Positions 7,797-15,409 of a stretch of 64,000 nt of DNA are shown one piece after another. Made by a program: the position numbers and the translations under genes. Origin of the DNA: Amycolatopsis vancoresmycina (lineage in GTDB: Bacteria; Actinomycetota; Actinomycetes; Mycobacteriales; Pseudonocardiaceae). Under the pieces are notes generated by a model. That model saw only the letters and a program-made list of their open reading frames with translations. It was not told where the DNA came from and did no database searches. The stretch is taken from the NCBI RefSeq assembly GCF_000716785.1, contig NZ_JNYY01000014.1, positions 1 through 64,000 on the forward strand. Reading direction: 5' to 3'. Within the stretch, counting starts at the first letter, position 1. Every line of letters starts with the position of its first letter.

Positions 7797-8075
7797 ATGG
7801 CCAATGCTCTGCGGGCCGGTTCGCCTTGCCGCCGGGCGGCCCGGCTGGCGTTGCTGGACGCGTTCACCGCCGGGGCGGGCCTGGGCTACCTCGCGCACCA
7901 GTACCGGGAGGTTCTCGTGGCGAACCCCGCGACGATCGGGCTGGTGGTGCTGTTCACGGTCGCGCTGGCGTGGGTGATCGCGTCGGCGGTGCGGGGCCTG
8001 CGCCGGGCGGCTTCGCGGGTCGACGCCATTTTCGCGGAGGAGCTGCGGAAGAAGCCCTCGCCGCGGCCGCGCTGA
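7797..8075 (+). CDS. Small membrane protein
   Basis: 92 residues with one clear membrane span (ATIGLVVLFTVALAWVIASA, about 45-65) and possibly a weaker hydrophobic stretch before it. A basic C-terminal tail (RGLRRAASRVDAIFAEELRK) suggests a cytosolic amphipathic helix. GGGAGGAAG six bases before ATG gives a good ribosome site. Family not recognised; no operon partner. Confidence 0.62.
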   Translation: MANALRAGSPCRRAARLALLDAFTAGAGLGYLAHQYREVLVANPATIGLVVLFTVALAWVIASAVRGLRRAASRVDAIFAEELRKKPSPRPR

Positions 8076-8116
8076 CGGAAACCGTTGGTAGGCAAGGCAA
8101 AGACTGCGGATTCTCC

Positions 8117-8578
8117 TCAGCTGCCGCCGCTCGCCGAGCTGGTCGGCGTCGGAGTGCTGGGCGGGGTCGTGGTCGGCGGCAGGGTGGTGGTGGTCGGTGT
8201 GGTGGGGGCCGTCGGTGCGGCGTAAGCCGCGTAGCTGAACCAGATCTGGCCGAACGTCTTCGGCGTGGTCTGCGAAAACATCGCCCGCACCTGGAAGGTG
8301 GTGGCGGTGTACGAACCCTGCACGGTGTTGAGCATGAACCCGTTGAACTGGCCCGGCGTGTTCGGCGACACCACGATCACCTCGGGCACCTTGCCGAGGC
8401 CGTGGGTCACCGTGCACAGGCCGGCGCCGTCGGTCAGGCAGGAGGCTTGCGCCGCTTGGACGAGCGGTGCCGGTGCCGGGCCGTCGGCGGCCGACGCGCC
8501 GCCGAACGCCACCGCGCCCGCTGTGACCACCGCGGCGCCGGCCAGTGCGGCGAGCGCGGTGCGTGTCCCGATTCTCAT
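8117..8578 (-). CDS. Secreted protein with Pro/Thr-rich tail
   Basis: 153 residues. Residues 1-31 are a Sec signal peptide (MRIGTRTALAALAGAAVVTA...GGASA|ADG). The mature part holds a short beta-domain (CTVTHGLGKVPEVIVVSPN, then GFMLNTVQGSYTATTFQVRA) that recalls tail-fibre or H-type-lectin-like modules, with one Cys pair (ASCLTDGAGLC). The last 35 residues are a low-complexity Thr/Pro linker that runs out without another domain. It is divergent from the Tat-exported propeller protein. Carbohydrate binding is a guess. Confidence 0.65.
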   Translation of the reverse strand: MRIGTRTALAALAGAAVVTAGAVAFGGASAADGPAPAPLVQAAQASCLTDGAGLCTVTHGLGKVPEVIVVSPNTPGQFNGFMLNTVQGSYTATTFQVRAMFSQTTPKTFGQIWFSYAAYAAPTAPTTPTTTTLPPTTTPPSTPTPTSSASGGS

Positions 8579-8720
8579 GTGGTTCCTCCCCTGCGCTTTC
8601 ACGCACCCCGAGTCGTTCCGGCGGCCGCCGCTGTTACCGCTGTGGACCCGGCTTTGTACGTCCTCTGTACGCCGCCGAAGCAGGCTCACTCGCCCCAAGC
8701 CCGAACCAGGAGGCGAAATC

Positions 8721-9728
8721 GTGCCGCAGAACCCGCACCCACTCCCAGCCGCGCGAGCGCTTTCCCGGCGTTCGCTGTTCCGCGCGACCGCCGCGACCGC
8801 CGTAACCGCCGCCGCGCTGGGGGCGGGTGCCGCCTTCGCCGGTACCGCCTCCGCCGCCGACCCCGAAGGCATTCCGGTGTCGCCGTACTTCGACATCACC
8901 AAGCCTTCGTCGGACCTGTTCCGCAGCAAGATGCTGCACGAATCGCACCATGTCATGCAGGGCTTCGCCTTCGACAACGTGAACCGGCGGCTGTTCATCG
9001 TGCAGGCGCAGAACGGCACCTCCGGGGACGACCTCTGCATCAACCAAGTCAGCTTCAGCGGCGAACTGCTCGGTTCGATGCACGTGGCCCACGCCGGGCA
9101 CGGCGTCTCGATCGGCGTGGAGCCGGTCGGGACCGCGTCCTACATCTGGATGGAGTGCGACGCCGACGGCACGACCACCGATGCGCGCGGCACCGCGCTG
9201 GCGCGCTTCAAGTTCGTCGACGGTGGTACGCCGTCGGTGAAGAAGTTCCTCACCGGCAGCAAGACGATCACCTGCGCCACCGATCCGGTGTACCAGCGGA
9301 TCGCCGTGCGCCGCAGCGAAGGCGGGCAGATGTGGTACAGCGTCTACCCCCTCGCGAGCGCCGCCGCCGGTGACTTCACGAAGCCGCTGGTGCACTTCCC
9401 GCAGCCCGCGCTGAGCACGACGAGCGTGGTCTTCCAGGGCTACACCATCCTCGGCAGCAGCTTGTACACATTGGACGGATCAGGGCACGCCGACGCCGCC
9501 GACATCGATTCCTGCGTGACGCGCATCGACATGAACACCGGCACCGTGCAGGACCGCGACATCACCAGGGCCGGCTCGACGCTCGTCTACCGCGAACCCG
9601 AGGGCATGGCCGTCTACCGCACGGCCGACGGCGAAACCCGGCTGTTTCTCGGCTTCGGTTCGCGCAGCAGCCTCGACAACATCAACCGCTACGCCAACAT
9701 CTTCTACAAGAACGTCCTGGTGGGCTGA
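8721..9728 (+). CDS. Tat-exported beta-propeller-like protein (called teichoic acid biosynthesis protein C / phage baseplate-like)
   Basis: 335 residues. A twin-arginine signal (SRRSLFRATAATAVTAAALG, cleavage after ASA near 45) is followed by a repeated beta fold with FDITKPSSDLF, GFAFDNVNRRLFIVQAQ, GHGVSIGVEP and REPEGMAVYRTADGETRLFL. These segments match a Streptomyces/Amycolatopsis exported family annotated under the two names given. Its real function is unknown; the teichoic acid label is inherited and not supported here. GTG at 8721 has AGGAGG seven bases upstream. Confidence 0.75.
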   Translation: MPQNPHPLPAARALSRRSLFRATAATAVTAAALGAGAAFAGTASAADPEGIPVSPYFDITKPSSDLFRSKMLHESHHVMQGFAFDNVNRRLFIVQAQNGTSGDDLCINQVSFSGELLGSMHVAHAGHGVSIGVEPVGTASYIWMECDADGTTTDARGTALARFKFVDGGTPSVKKFLTGSKTITCATDPVYQRIAVRRSEGGQMWYSVYPLASAAAGDFTKPLVHFPQPALSTTSVVFQGYTILGSSLYTLDGSGHADAADIDSCVTRIDMNTGTVQDRDITRAGSTLVYREPEGMAVYRTADGETRLFLGFGSRSSLDNINRYANIFYKNVLVG

Positions 9729-9743
9729 ACCGTCCACACCGGA

Positions 9744-10265
9744 TCACCGGACCCGGTACCGGACGTTCGCGATCGGCCCGGCGTGGCTCAGCTCCACGGG
9801 GTCCAGCCGGGCCCGGGTGCCGCCGGGGTGGTCGAAGAGGCGGACGCCGTCGCCGAGCAGGACCGGTGCCACGTGGACCAGGACCTCGTCGAGCAGGCCC
9901 GCTTCCAGGCACCGCCGGGCCGTCCTGGCGCCCAGCACGGCGACGTAGCCCGAGCCCGCCGCCTCCGCGGCCGCGGCCGCCGCCTCGGGAAGGCCGGCGA
10001 GGAGGGTGAACCCCGGCATCGGGGCCGCGTCGCGGGTCACCACGAAGATCGGGCCCGCCCAGCGGCCGCCGTACACCTCGCCCTCGGCCGTCGTTGCCGG
10101 GGCGTAGGTGCGGTGGCCCATCAGCACCGCGCCGACTTCGCCGAGCACCCGCTCGACCGCCGGGTTCGGCCCGGTGTGCAGGCCGCCGAGCCACGACATG
10201 TCGTCGCCGGGGGCCGCGACGAAGCCGTCGAGGGACATTGTGACGTGGTAGAGGAGCTTGGCCAT
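9744..10265 (-). CDS. Dihydrofolate reductase family protein (RibD_C-like)
   Basis: 173 residues. The N-terminus MAKLLYHVTMSLDGFVAAPG is the standard start of the small stand-alone RibD_C family. AVLMGHRTY, IFVVTRDAAPMPGF, YVAVLGARTARRCLEAGLLDEVLVHVAP and LLGDGVRLFD follow in order. An NADPH-dependent reductase of unknown substrate. It is a second member of this family in the window, only distantly similar to the one at 6.7 kb. It follows the symporter gene on the same strand by 62 bp and may be cotranscribed. Confidence 0.87.
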   Translation of the reverse strand: MAKLLYHVTMSLDGFVAAPGDDMSWLGGLHTGPNPAVERVLGEVGAVLMGHRTYAPATTAEGEVYGGRWAGPIFVVTRDAAPMPGFTLLAGLPEAAAAAAEAAGSGYVAVLGARTARRCLEAGLLDEVLVHVAPVLLGDGVRLFDHPGGTRARLDPVELSHAGPIANVRYRVR

Positions 10266-10327
10266 GGGGTTCGCCTTCCGGTGCGGGGTTTCCCGTACCG
10301 ACGCGGCAAGCCCGGAAAACTCATCGG

Positions 10328-11296
10328 TCAGGCCGGGACGAGTTCCTCCACCGGTGCGGCGGCGTAGCGGCGCGCCAGCGTGGCGCACACGATCAGCTGA
10401 ATCTGGTGGAACAGCATCAGCGGCAGCACGATCAGCCCCACCTGCGCGTGCCCGAACAGGACCGTCGCCATCGGCAGGCCGCTGGCCAGGCTCTTCTTCG
10501 ACCCGCAGAACACGATGGTGATCCGGTCGGCGCGGGCGAACCCGAGCAGGCGGGCTCCCCAGCCGGTCGCGGCCAGCACCGCCGCCAGCAGCACGCCGCA
10601 CACCAGCACGAGCACCAGCAGGTGCCCGATGTCGAGGCGGTGCCAGATGCCTTCGGTCATGCCCGCGCTGAACGCCGTGTAGACCACCAACAGGATCGAA
10701 CCGCGGTCGACCAGCTTCAGCGGCGCCGAGTGGCGCTTGATCCAGCCGCCGATCCAGCGCCGCGCCAGCTGACCGGCCACGAACGGCGCCAGCAGCTGCA
10801 GCACGATCCCCAGCACAGCCGAGCCGTCGACGCCCGCGCCGTCGCCGGCCAGCAGTAGCGCCACCAGCAGCGGGGTCAGCACGATGCCGGCCAGGTTGGA
10901 CAGGGACGCGCTGCAGATCGCCGCCGCGACGTTGCCGCGGGCGATCGACGTGAACGCGATCGACGACTGCACGGTCGAGGGCAGCACGGCCAGGAACAGC
11001 ACGCCGGCGGCCAGCTGCGGCGGCAGCACCGCGGCGGGGAGCAGGAACAGCGCCAGCCCGAGCAGCGGGAACAGGACGAACGTCGCACCGAGCACCACCG
11101 CGTGCAGCCGCCAGTGCCGCAGCCCGTCGAGGGCCTCCTGGGTGGACAGGCGCGCGCCGTACAGGAAGAACAGCAGGCCGACGGCGACGGTCGTGGCGGC
11201 GCCGAAGCCGGCGGCCACCGCGCCGGACGCGGGCAGCACGGTGGCGACGCCGACGGTGGCGAGGATGGCGAGGACGAACGGGTCGAGGCGGGGCAT
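10328..11296 (-). CDS. Bile acid:sodium symporter family transporter (YfeH-like)
   Basis: 322 residues with about nine or ten membrane spans. It carries the SBF-like features LLFFLYGARLSTQEALDGLRHW (about 40), AVLPSTVQSSIAFTSIARGNVAAAICSASLSNL (about 105-140) and FCGSKKSLASGLPMATVLF (about 270). Substrate unknown, likely an organic anion driven by Na+ or H+. It is divergent from a LysR gene across 96 bp containing a palindromic operator, so it is the probable target of that regulator. Confidence 0.88.
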   Translation of the reverse strand: MPRLDPFVLAILATVGVATVLPASGAVAAGFGAATTVAVGLLFFLYGARLSTQEALDGLRHWRLHAVVLGATFVLFPLLGLALFLLPAAVLPPQLAAGVLFLAVLPSTVQSSIAFTSIARGNVAAAICSASLSNLAGIVLTPLLVALLLAGDGAGVDGSAVLGIVLQLLAPFVAGQLARRWIGGWIKRHSAPLKLVDRGSILLVVYTAFSAGMTEGIWHRLDIGHLLVLVLVCGVLLAAVLAATGWGARLLGFARADRITIVFCGSKKSLASGLPMATVLFGHAQVGLIVLPLMLFHQIQLIVCATLARRYAAAPVEELVPA

Positions 11297-11357
11297 GGAT
11301 CTCCTTCCGCAGCCAGTTTCGACCACCGCCTGCTCATTGTGAACCCCGATGACCGGA

Positions 11358-11386
11358 CTGACTGTCATCGCGAATCGCGATAAAGT
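11358..11386 (+). promoter_or_regulatory. LysR promoter with T-N11-A palindromic operator
   Basis: CTGACT (11358-11363), a 17-bp spacer and TAAAGT (11381-11386) are followed by six bases and the GTG at 11393. The spacer holds ATCGCGAATCGCGAT (11367-11381), a perfect 7-1-7 palindrome that fits the LysR T-N11-A rule. It probably serves both autorepression and control of the divergent transporter gene. Confidence 0.6.
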
Positions 11387-11392
11387 GCCGGG

Positions 11393-12232
11393 GTGCTGGA
11401 CCCGCGCCTGTGCCGTTCGTTCCTCGCCGTCGCCGAGACGCGCAGCTTCACCGCGGCCGCCCGGCGGCTCGGGGTCGGCCAGCCGACCGTCAGCCAGCAC
11501 GTCCGGCGGCTCGAGCGCGACGCGGGCGGGCTGCTGTTCGCCCGCGACACCCACACCGTCGAGCTCACCGCGCGCGGGCAGGCGATGCTCGGGTTCGCGC
11601 AGACGATCGTCGACACCGAAGAACGCGCGCAGCGGCACTTCCGCGGCGCCGAGCTGCGCGGGCGCGTGCGGTTCGGCGTGTCCGAGGACTTCGCGCTCGG
11701 CGAGCTGCCGGAGATCCTGCACCGGCTGCGCCGCAGTCACCCGCTGGTCGACGTCGAGCTGACGGTCGAGCTGTCGGACGTGCTCGCCCAGCGGCTGCGG
11801 GCCGGCCGGCTCGACCTGGTGCTGGGCAAACGCCGCCCGGGTGCGCACCACGGCCGGCTGCTCTGGCGGGAGCCGCTGGTCTGGATCGGGTCGGCCGCCA
11901 CCGTGCTGGAACCGGGGCAGCCGGTGCCGCTGGTGCAGTACCCGATGCCGTCGATCACGCGGCAGCTGGCGGTGGAGGTCCTCGAACGCGCGGGCCTCGA
12001 GTGGCGCGCGGCGTGCCAGACCTCCAGCCTGACCGGCCTGCGCGCCGCGGCGGCGGCCGGGCTGGGCGTCACCCTGCACGCGCGCAGCCTGGTCCCGGCC
12101 GACCTGACCGAGCTCGACGGCCTGCCCGAACCCGGCGACATCGAGTTCGTGCTGCTCGCCCGCGAGTCGATGGAGGGGCCGGCGGCGGCGCTGGCGGAGT
12201 TCATCGTCGAGCGCGTCCGGCGCGACTCCTAG
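11393..12232 (+). CDS. LysR family transcriptional regulator
   Basis: 279 residues. The winged HTH is at 1-60 (LCRSFLAVAETRSFTAAARRLGVGQPTVSQHVRRLE), and the effector domain runs from about 88 to 275 (VRFGVSEDFALGELPEILHRL; DLVLGKRRPGAHHGRLLWRE). It is divergent from the SBF transporter and has a palindromic operator in its own promoter. Its TAG stop shares the four bases CTAG with the stop of the convergent sigma gene. GTG start without Shine-Dalgarno, probably leaderless. Confidence 0.9.
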   Translation: MLDPRLCRSFLAVAETRSFTAAARRLGVGQPTVSQHVRRLERDAGGLLFARDTHTVELTARGQAMLGFAQTIVDTEERAQRHFRGAELRGRVRFGVSEDFALGELPEILHRLRRSHPLVDVELTVELSDVLAQRLRAGRLDLVLGKRRPGAHHGRLLWREPLVWIGSAATVLEPGQPVPLVQYPMPSITRQLAVEVLERAGLEWRAACQTSSLTGLRAAAAAGLGVTLHARSLVPADLTELDGLPEPGDIEFVLLARESMEGPAAALAEFIVERVRRDS

Positions 12233-12975
12233 TCTTCTTCGCCGGTGAGCAGCCGTCGCAGGCGGCCCAGCGCGCGGTGCTGGGCGACGCGGACCGCGCC
12301 CGGTGTCGAGCCCACGGCCGCCGCCGTCTCCTCCGCCGACAGGCCGACCACCACCCGCAGCACCACGATCTCGCGCTGCTTCGCCGGCAGCACGTCCAGC
12401 AGCCGGGCCAGCCGCTCGTTCAGCTCGAACCGCAGCGCCCGCTGCTCCGGGCCTGCGGATTCGCTGACGCCGTCGGGGACCTCGGGCACCGGGTCGGCAC
12501 GGTTGCGGGCCGCCGCGCGGTGGGCGTCGGCGACCTTGTGCTGGGCGATGCCGTAGACGAACGCGAGGAACGGGCGGCCCTGGTCGTGGTAGGACGGCAG
12601 CGCGGTGAGCACCGCCAGGCAGACCTCCTGGGCGACGTCGTCGGCCGAAGCGAACGAGCGCTCGTGGCGGCCGACGCGCGCCCGGCAGTAGCGCACCACC
12701 AGCGGCCGGATGGTGGCGAGCAGGCGCGCGGTCGCGGCGTAGTCACCGGCGATCGCGGCGGCGACCGGCTCGTCGTGGCGCCGCCAGTGCGGCGGGAAGG
12801 CTTCGGGCGGCGCGGCCGCGGCGATCTCCCGGACGAGCGCCCGGCTGCGCACCCGCAGCAGGGTGCCCTCGACGTCGAGGCCGGCGCGCAGCGAGTCGTG
12901 CAGCGCGGCGTTGGACGCCCGCAGCAGCTCGGTGATCGCGCGATCCCCGTACTCGGTTGCCGGCATTTCGCTCAC
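12229..12975 (-). CDS. sigD: SigD-like ECF sigma factor with N-terminal extension
   Basis: 248 residues. From about 70 on it matches mycobacterial SigD very closely: RYCRARVGRHERSFASADDV, FLAFVYGIAQHKVADAHRAA (region 2, about 85-155), LLDVLPAKQREIVVLRVVVG and STPGAVRVAQHRALGRLRRL (region 4, about 185-240). Residues 1-68 (ITELLRASNAALHDSLRAGL...) are not part of SigD and have no internal start near the usual SigD N-terminus. The GTG overlaps the stop of the upstream sigma gene (GTGA). No RsdA-type anti-sigma gene follows; the next gene is convergent. Confidence 0.82.
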   Translation of the reverse strand: MSEMPATEYGDRAITELLRASNAALHDSLRAGLDVEGTLLRVRSRALVREIAAAAPPEAFPPHWRRHDEPVAAAIAGDYAATARLLATIRPLVVRYCRARVGRHERSFASADDVAQEVCLAVLTALPSYHDQGRPFLAFVYGIAQHKVADAHRAAARNRADPVPEVPDGVSESAGPEQRALRFELNERLARLLDVLPAKQREIVVLRVVVGLSAEETAAAVGSTPGAVRVAQHRALGRLRRLLTGEED

Positions 12976-13460
12976 CTTTCCCTGTCCCGCTGGTCACCGT
13001 GCCGTGCGGCCCGGTGCCGCCGGAGTCGTTCCCGCACGTGGCGGAGGGTGGATCGGACGGTCGCGGGGGCGATCCGGAGCGCGTCCGCGATCTCGGCCGG
13101 CGTGAACCCGTCGAGTGACCACGCCAGGACCATGCGCTGCCGGCCGGGGAGGGAGGCGAGCAGGTCGATGAGCCCCGCGTGCTGCTCGACCAGCCCGGCG
13201 AGCTCCTCGTCGTCCCGCGGGTCGCCCGCCGGGGTCCAGTCCGCGCGGCCACCGCCCGGTGCGTCGAGCAGCCGCCCGGCGACCCGGCGGACCCAGGCCC
13301 GCGGGTCCTCGAGGGTCGGCCACGCCTCCAGCGCGTGCAGCATCGCCTCTGCGGCGACGTCACGCGCTGTCTCGACCTCGAACCCCGCCTTGCACAGGAA
13401 GGCGACGAGCTGCGGGAAGTCGGCGCGGAAGAACGCGTCGAACTCGTCGTGACCGTGCAC
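12972..13460 (-). CDS. ECF sigma factor
   Basis: 162 residues. Region 2 is FDAFFRADFPQLVAFLCKAG through EDPRAWVRRVAGRLLDA (about 5-60). Region 4 is LPGRQRMVLAWSLDGFTPAE followed by LRIAPATVRSTLRHVRERLR (about 100-148). GTG at 13460 (VHGHDEFDAFF) has GTGAGGGG just upstream and is preferred over GTG at 13487. It is translationally coupled to the SigD-like gene through a GTGA overlap. No anti-sigma gene is adjacent, and the cognate signal is unknown. Confidence 0.78.
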   Translation of the reverse strand: MHGHDEFDAFFRADFPQLVAFLCKAGFEVETARDVAAEAMLHALEAWPTLEDPRAWVRRVAGRLLDAPGGGRADWTPAGDPRDDEELAGLVEQHAGLIDLLASLPGRQRMVLAWSLDGFTPAEIADALRIAPATVRSTLRHVRERLRRHRAARHGDQRDRER

Positions 13461-13944
13461 GGACCCCTCACCACCCCTCGCCTCCACTAGGACAGGTGCG
13501 CTGAAGGGCCCGCCACGTGTAACGATCCGATCAAGACTGCTCGGTAGGAGTAATGGACCGCGTTGTGTCGGTGACGCGTCGTGACAGCCGGGAGATCGCG
13601 AACGGCGGGTTCCGGACGCGCCCGAGGCGGCCGCAACTGCCGTGTTTGATCACCGCCGAGCCGGAAACCCCTACCGGACAACGCAAAGACGGCGGGCCGC
13701 CGCGGCCCGGCGGCGGTGCTCCCGTGCCCGGGCGTCGCCGATCGGGTGACGTGATCGACATCGAGATCCCGGGAAGAAGGGCGTACTCTCATGTGTTGCA
13801 GTCTTGGTTGCCCGGAGGGTGAGCCGGGGACCGAAGCCAAAACCCCCTTGACCCAGGCGGATACGCTCGCGCGTCCGCCGGTGTTAAGTCGGTTGACGCG
13901 CCCCAACAATGGGAAGAAGTGAGAGAAGGAGGTGAACGAAGGAA
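13461..13944. other. Long divergent intergenic region before whiB
   Basis: About 480 bp separate the sigma gene from whiB. It holds a possible 89-codon frame (13553-13822), which is not convincing as a gene. A palindromic GC stretch (GGCGGGCCGCCGCGGCCCGG) lies near 13690, and two TTGACN motifs lie near 13849 and 13891. A strong AGGAGGT precedes whiB. The length suggests a long untranslated leader or complex control of whiB, but no structured element could be proved by eye. Confidence 0.4.
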
Positions 13945-14208
13945 ATGGAAGCCACGATGACGGGCTGGGCGGAACTCGCGGCCTGCAAGGACGAGGACCC
14001 GGAACTGTTCTTCCCGATCTCCGAGGTCGGCCCCGGCGCCCGGCAGACAGCACAGGCGAAGGCCGTGTGCGCGCGCTGCCCGGTTCGCGCCGAATGCCTC
14101 GGCTACGCGCTCGACAACGGCCTGGACCACGGCGTCTTCGGCGGCACCACCGCGGACGAACGCCGACGGCTGGTGCGGACCGCGCCCCAGCGGCACCGAG
14201 CGGCCTGA
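13945..14208 (+). CDS. WhiB family [4Fe-4S] transcriptional regulator
   Basis: 87 residues with four cluster-binding cysteines at 14, 42, 45 and 51 (ACKDEDPELFFP; VCARCPVRAEC). The turn motif is GVFGGTTADERR, where most family members have GVWGG. It is closest in style to the WhiB1-like group: no AT-hook tail, so not WhiB7. Such proteins bind the principal sigma factor region 4 and respond to NO or O2 through the cluster. AGGAGGT precedes the ATG by ten bases; a second in-frame ATG is at 13957. It is followed by a strong terminator, so it is monocistronic. Confidence 0.93.
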   Translation: MEATMTGWAELAACKDEDPELFFPISEVGPGARQTAQAKAVCARCPVRAECLGYALDNGLDHGVFGGTTADERRRLVRTAPQRHRAA

Positions 14209-14287
14209 CGTGCGGCCGGTGACCGCTTCCCGGCAGCCTCGAGCATAAAACACGGAATCCGGAAGAAAATCGTTCCGGTCGGTGTGC

Positions 14288-14334
14288 GCCCGGGTGGGTT
14301 GATTCCTCGTGGATCACCCACCCGGGCTTTTTTT
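14288..14334 (+). terminator. Rho-independent terminator of whiB
   Basis: A 12-bp perfect GC stem (GCCCGGGTGGGT / ACCCACCCGGGC), extended by GAT/ATC after one bulged T, with a short loop and then seven T residues. It is the only classical U-tract terminator seen in the window. It lies 79 bp after whiB. Confidence 0.95.
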
Positions 14335-14380
14335 CACGCCGTTCACCGACGCCGGATGAACATGCGATTCGCTGCATCTT

Positions 14381-15370
14381 TCACAACGGCCTTCCAGCGT
14401 GCCCGGCCGGCCAGGTCTCCGGCAGGTCCCACGCGGCCGCCGTGGCCGACTCGAACGCCGCCATCGCCGTGATCAGCCCGCCCTCGATCGTGAGGAGCGT
14501 GACCCCGAACCACCGGTGATCGTGCTCTCCTGGGCGTTGCAGGTAGCTCGCCACGGCGGGCTGGCGGTTGGCGCGCACCGGGTGCATCCGGAACCGCCCG
14601 ATGCAGTGCGGTGACGCGGGATCCATCGACAGCGACAGCGCCCGCACGATCGACGCGCGGCTGCCGAACCACAGCGGGTACGGCGGCATGATCGCCTGCG
14701 CGTCGTCGCGCAGCAGCCGGGCGACCGCGGCGGGGTCGCCGTCCTGGTACGCCGTGATGAACCGCTTCAGCAGCGCGGCTTCCTCGGCCGTCGGGTCGCC
14801 CGCCGTCCACTCGGCACGCCGCGCGGGCAACCGCTCACGCAGCGTCGCCCGGGCCCGCTGCAGCGCGCTGTTGGCCGAGGCGACGCTCGTTTCCAGCAGT
14901 GACGCCGTTTCCTTCGCCGGCCAGCCGAGCACGTCCCGCAGGATCAGCGTCGCCCGCTGGCGCGGCGGCAGGTACTGGACGGCGGCGAGGTAGGCCAGCT
15001 CGATGGTCTCCCGCTCGACCACGGCGTCGTCGGGGCCCGCGCCGTCGAGCAGCCGGTCCGGGTACGGCTCGAGCCACGGCAGGTCGGCGGCCGCGACCGG
15101 GCCGTCCGGCTCGCCGGCCGGGCCGAGCTGGTCGGGCAGCACGCGCCGCGGGCGGCGGGCGAGGACGTCGAGGCAGGCGTTCGTCGCGATCCGGTAGAGC
15201 CAGGTCCGCACGCTCGCCCGGCCCTCGAACGCGTCCCGGGCCTTCCACGCGCGCAGGAACGTCTCCTGCGTCAGGTCCTCCGCGTCGGCCAGCGACCCGA
15301 GCATCCGGTAGCAGTGCACCTGGATCTCCCGGCGGTGCCGTTCGACGAGCGCCTCGAAGTCGTGACCCAC
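14381..15370 (-). CDS. ECF sigma factor with C-terminal SnoaL-like domain (SigG / TIGR02960 type)
   Basis: 329 residues. Region 2 spans about 1-75 (EALVERHRREIQVHCYRMLG, DAEDLTQETFLRAWKARDAF, RTWLYRIATNACLDVLARRP). Region 4 spans about 130-190 (QYLPPRQRATLILRDVLGWP, ETSVASANSALQRARATLRE). A SnoaL/NTF2-like domain follows from about 205 (FITAYQDGDPAAVARLLRDD, RWFGVTLLTIEGGLITAMAA). In such factors the appended domain replaces a separate anti-sigma. GTG start at 15370. It is divergent from the SDR gene across 39 bp, which may be its target. Confidence 0.9.
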   Translation of the reverse strand: MGHDFEALVERHRREIQVHCYRMLGSLADAEDLTQETFLRAWKARDAFEGRASVRTWLYRIATNACLDVLARRPRRVLPDQLGPAGEPDGPVAAADLPWLEPYPDRLLDGAGPDDAVVERETIELAYLAAVQYLPPRQRATLILRDVLGWPAKETASLLETSVASANSALQRARATLRERLPARRAEWTAGDPTAEEAALLKRFITAYQDGDPAAVARLLRDDAQAIMPPYPLWFGSRASIVRALSLSMDPASPHCIGRFRMHPVRANRQPAVASYLQRPGEHDHRWFGVTLLTIEGGLITAMAAFESATAAAWDLPETWPAGHAGRPL

Positions 15371-15409
15371 CCCGGCACGCTAGCGCACCGGGGCTGGAAG
15401 ACTGCGTCC

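Noticed and set aside
8721..9728. Prophage baseplate gene
   Set aside because: The product carries a Tat signal, stands alone and has no phage neighbours. The phage-like name belongs to database habit, not to context.
13553..13822. 89-codon frame upstream of whiB
   Set aside because: Purine-rich start context is present, but the protein is Pro/Gly/Arg low complexity and codon-position bias is weak. It is treated as part of the leader region.
13945..14208. WhiB7 with uORF attenuator
   Set aside because: The protein lacks the C-terminal AT-hook of WhiB7, and the strong terminator is after the gene, not in the leader.
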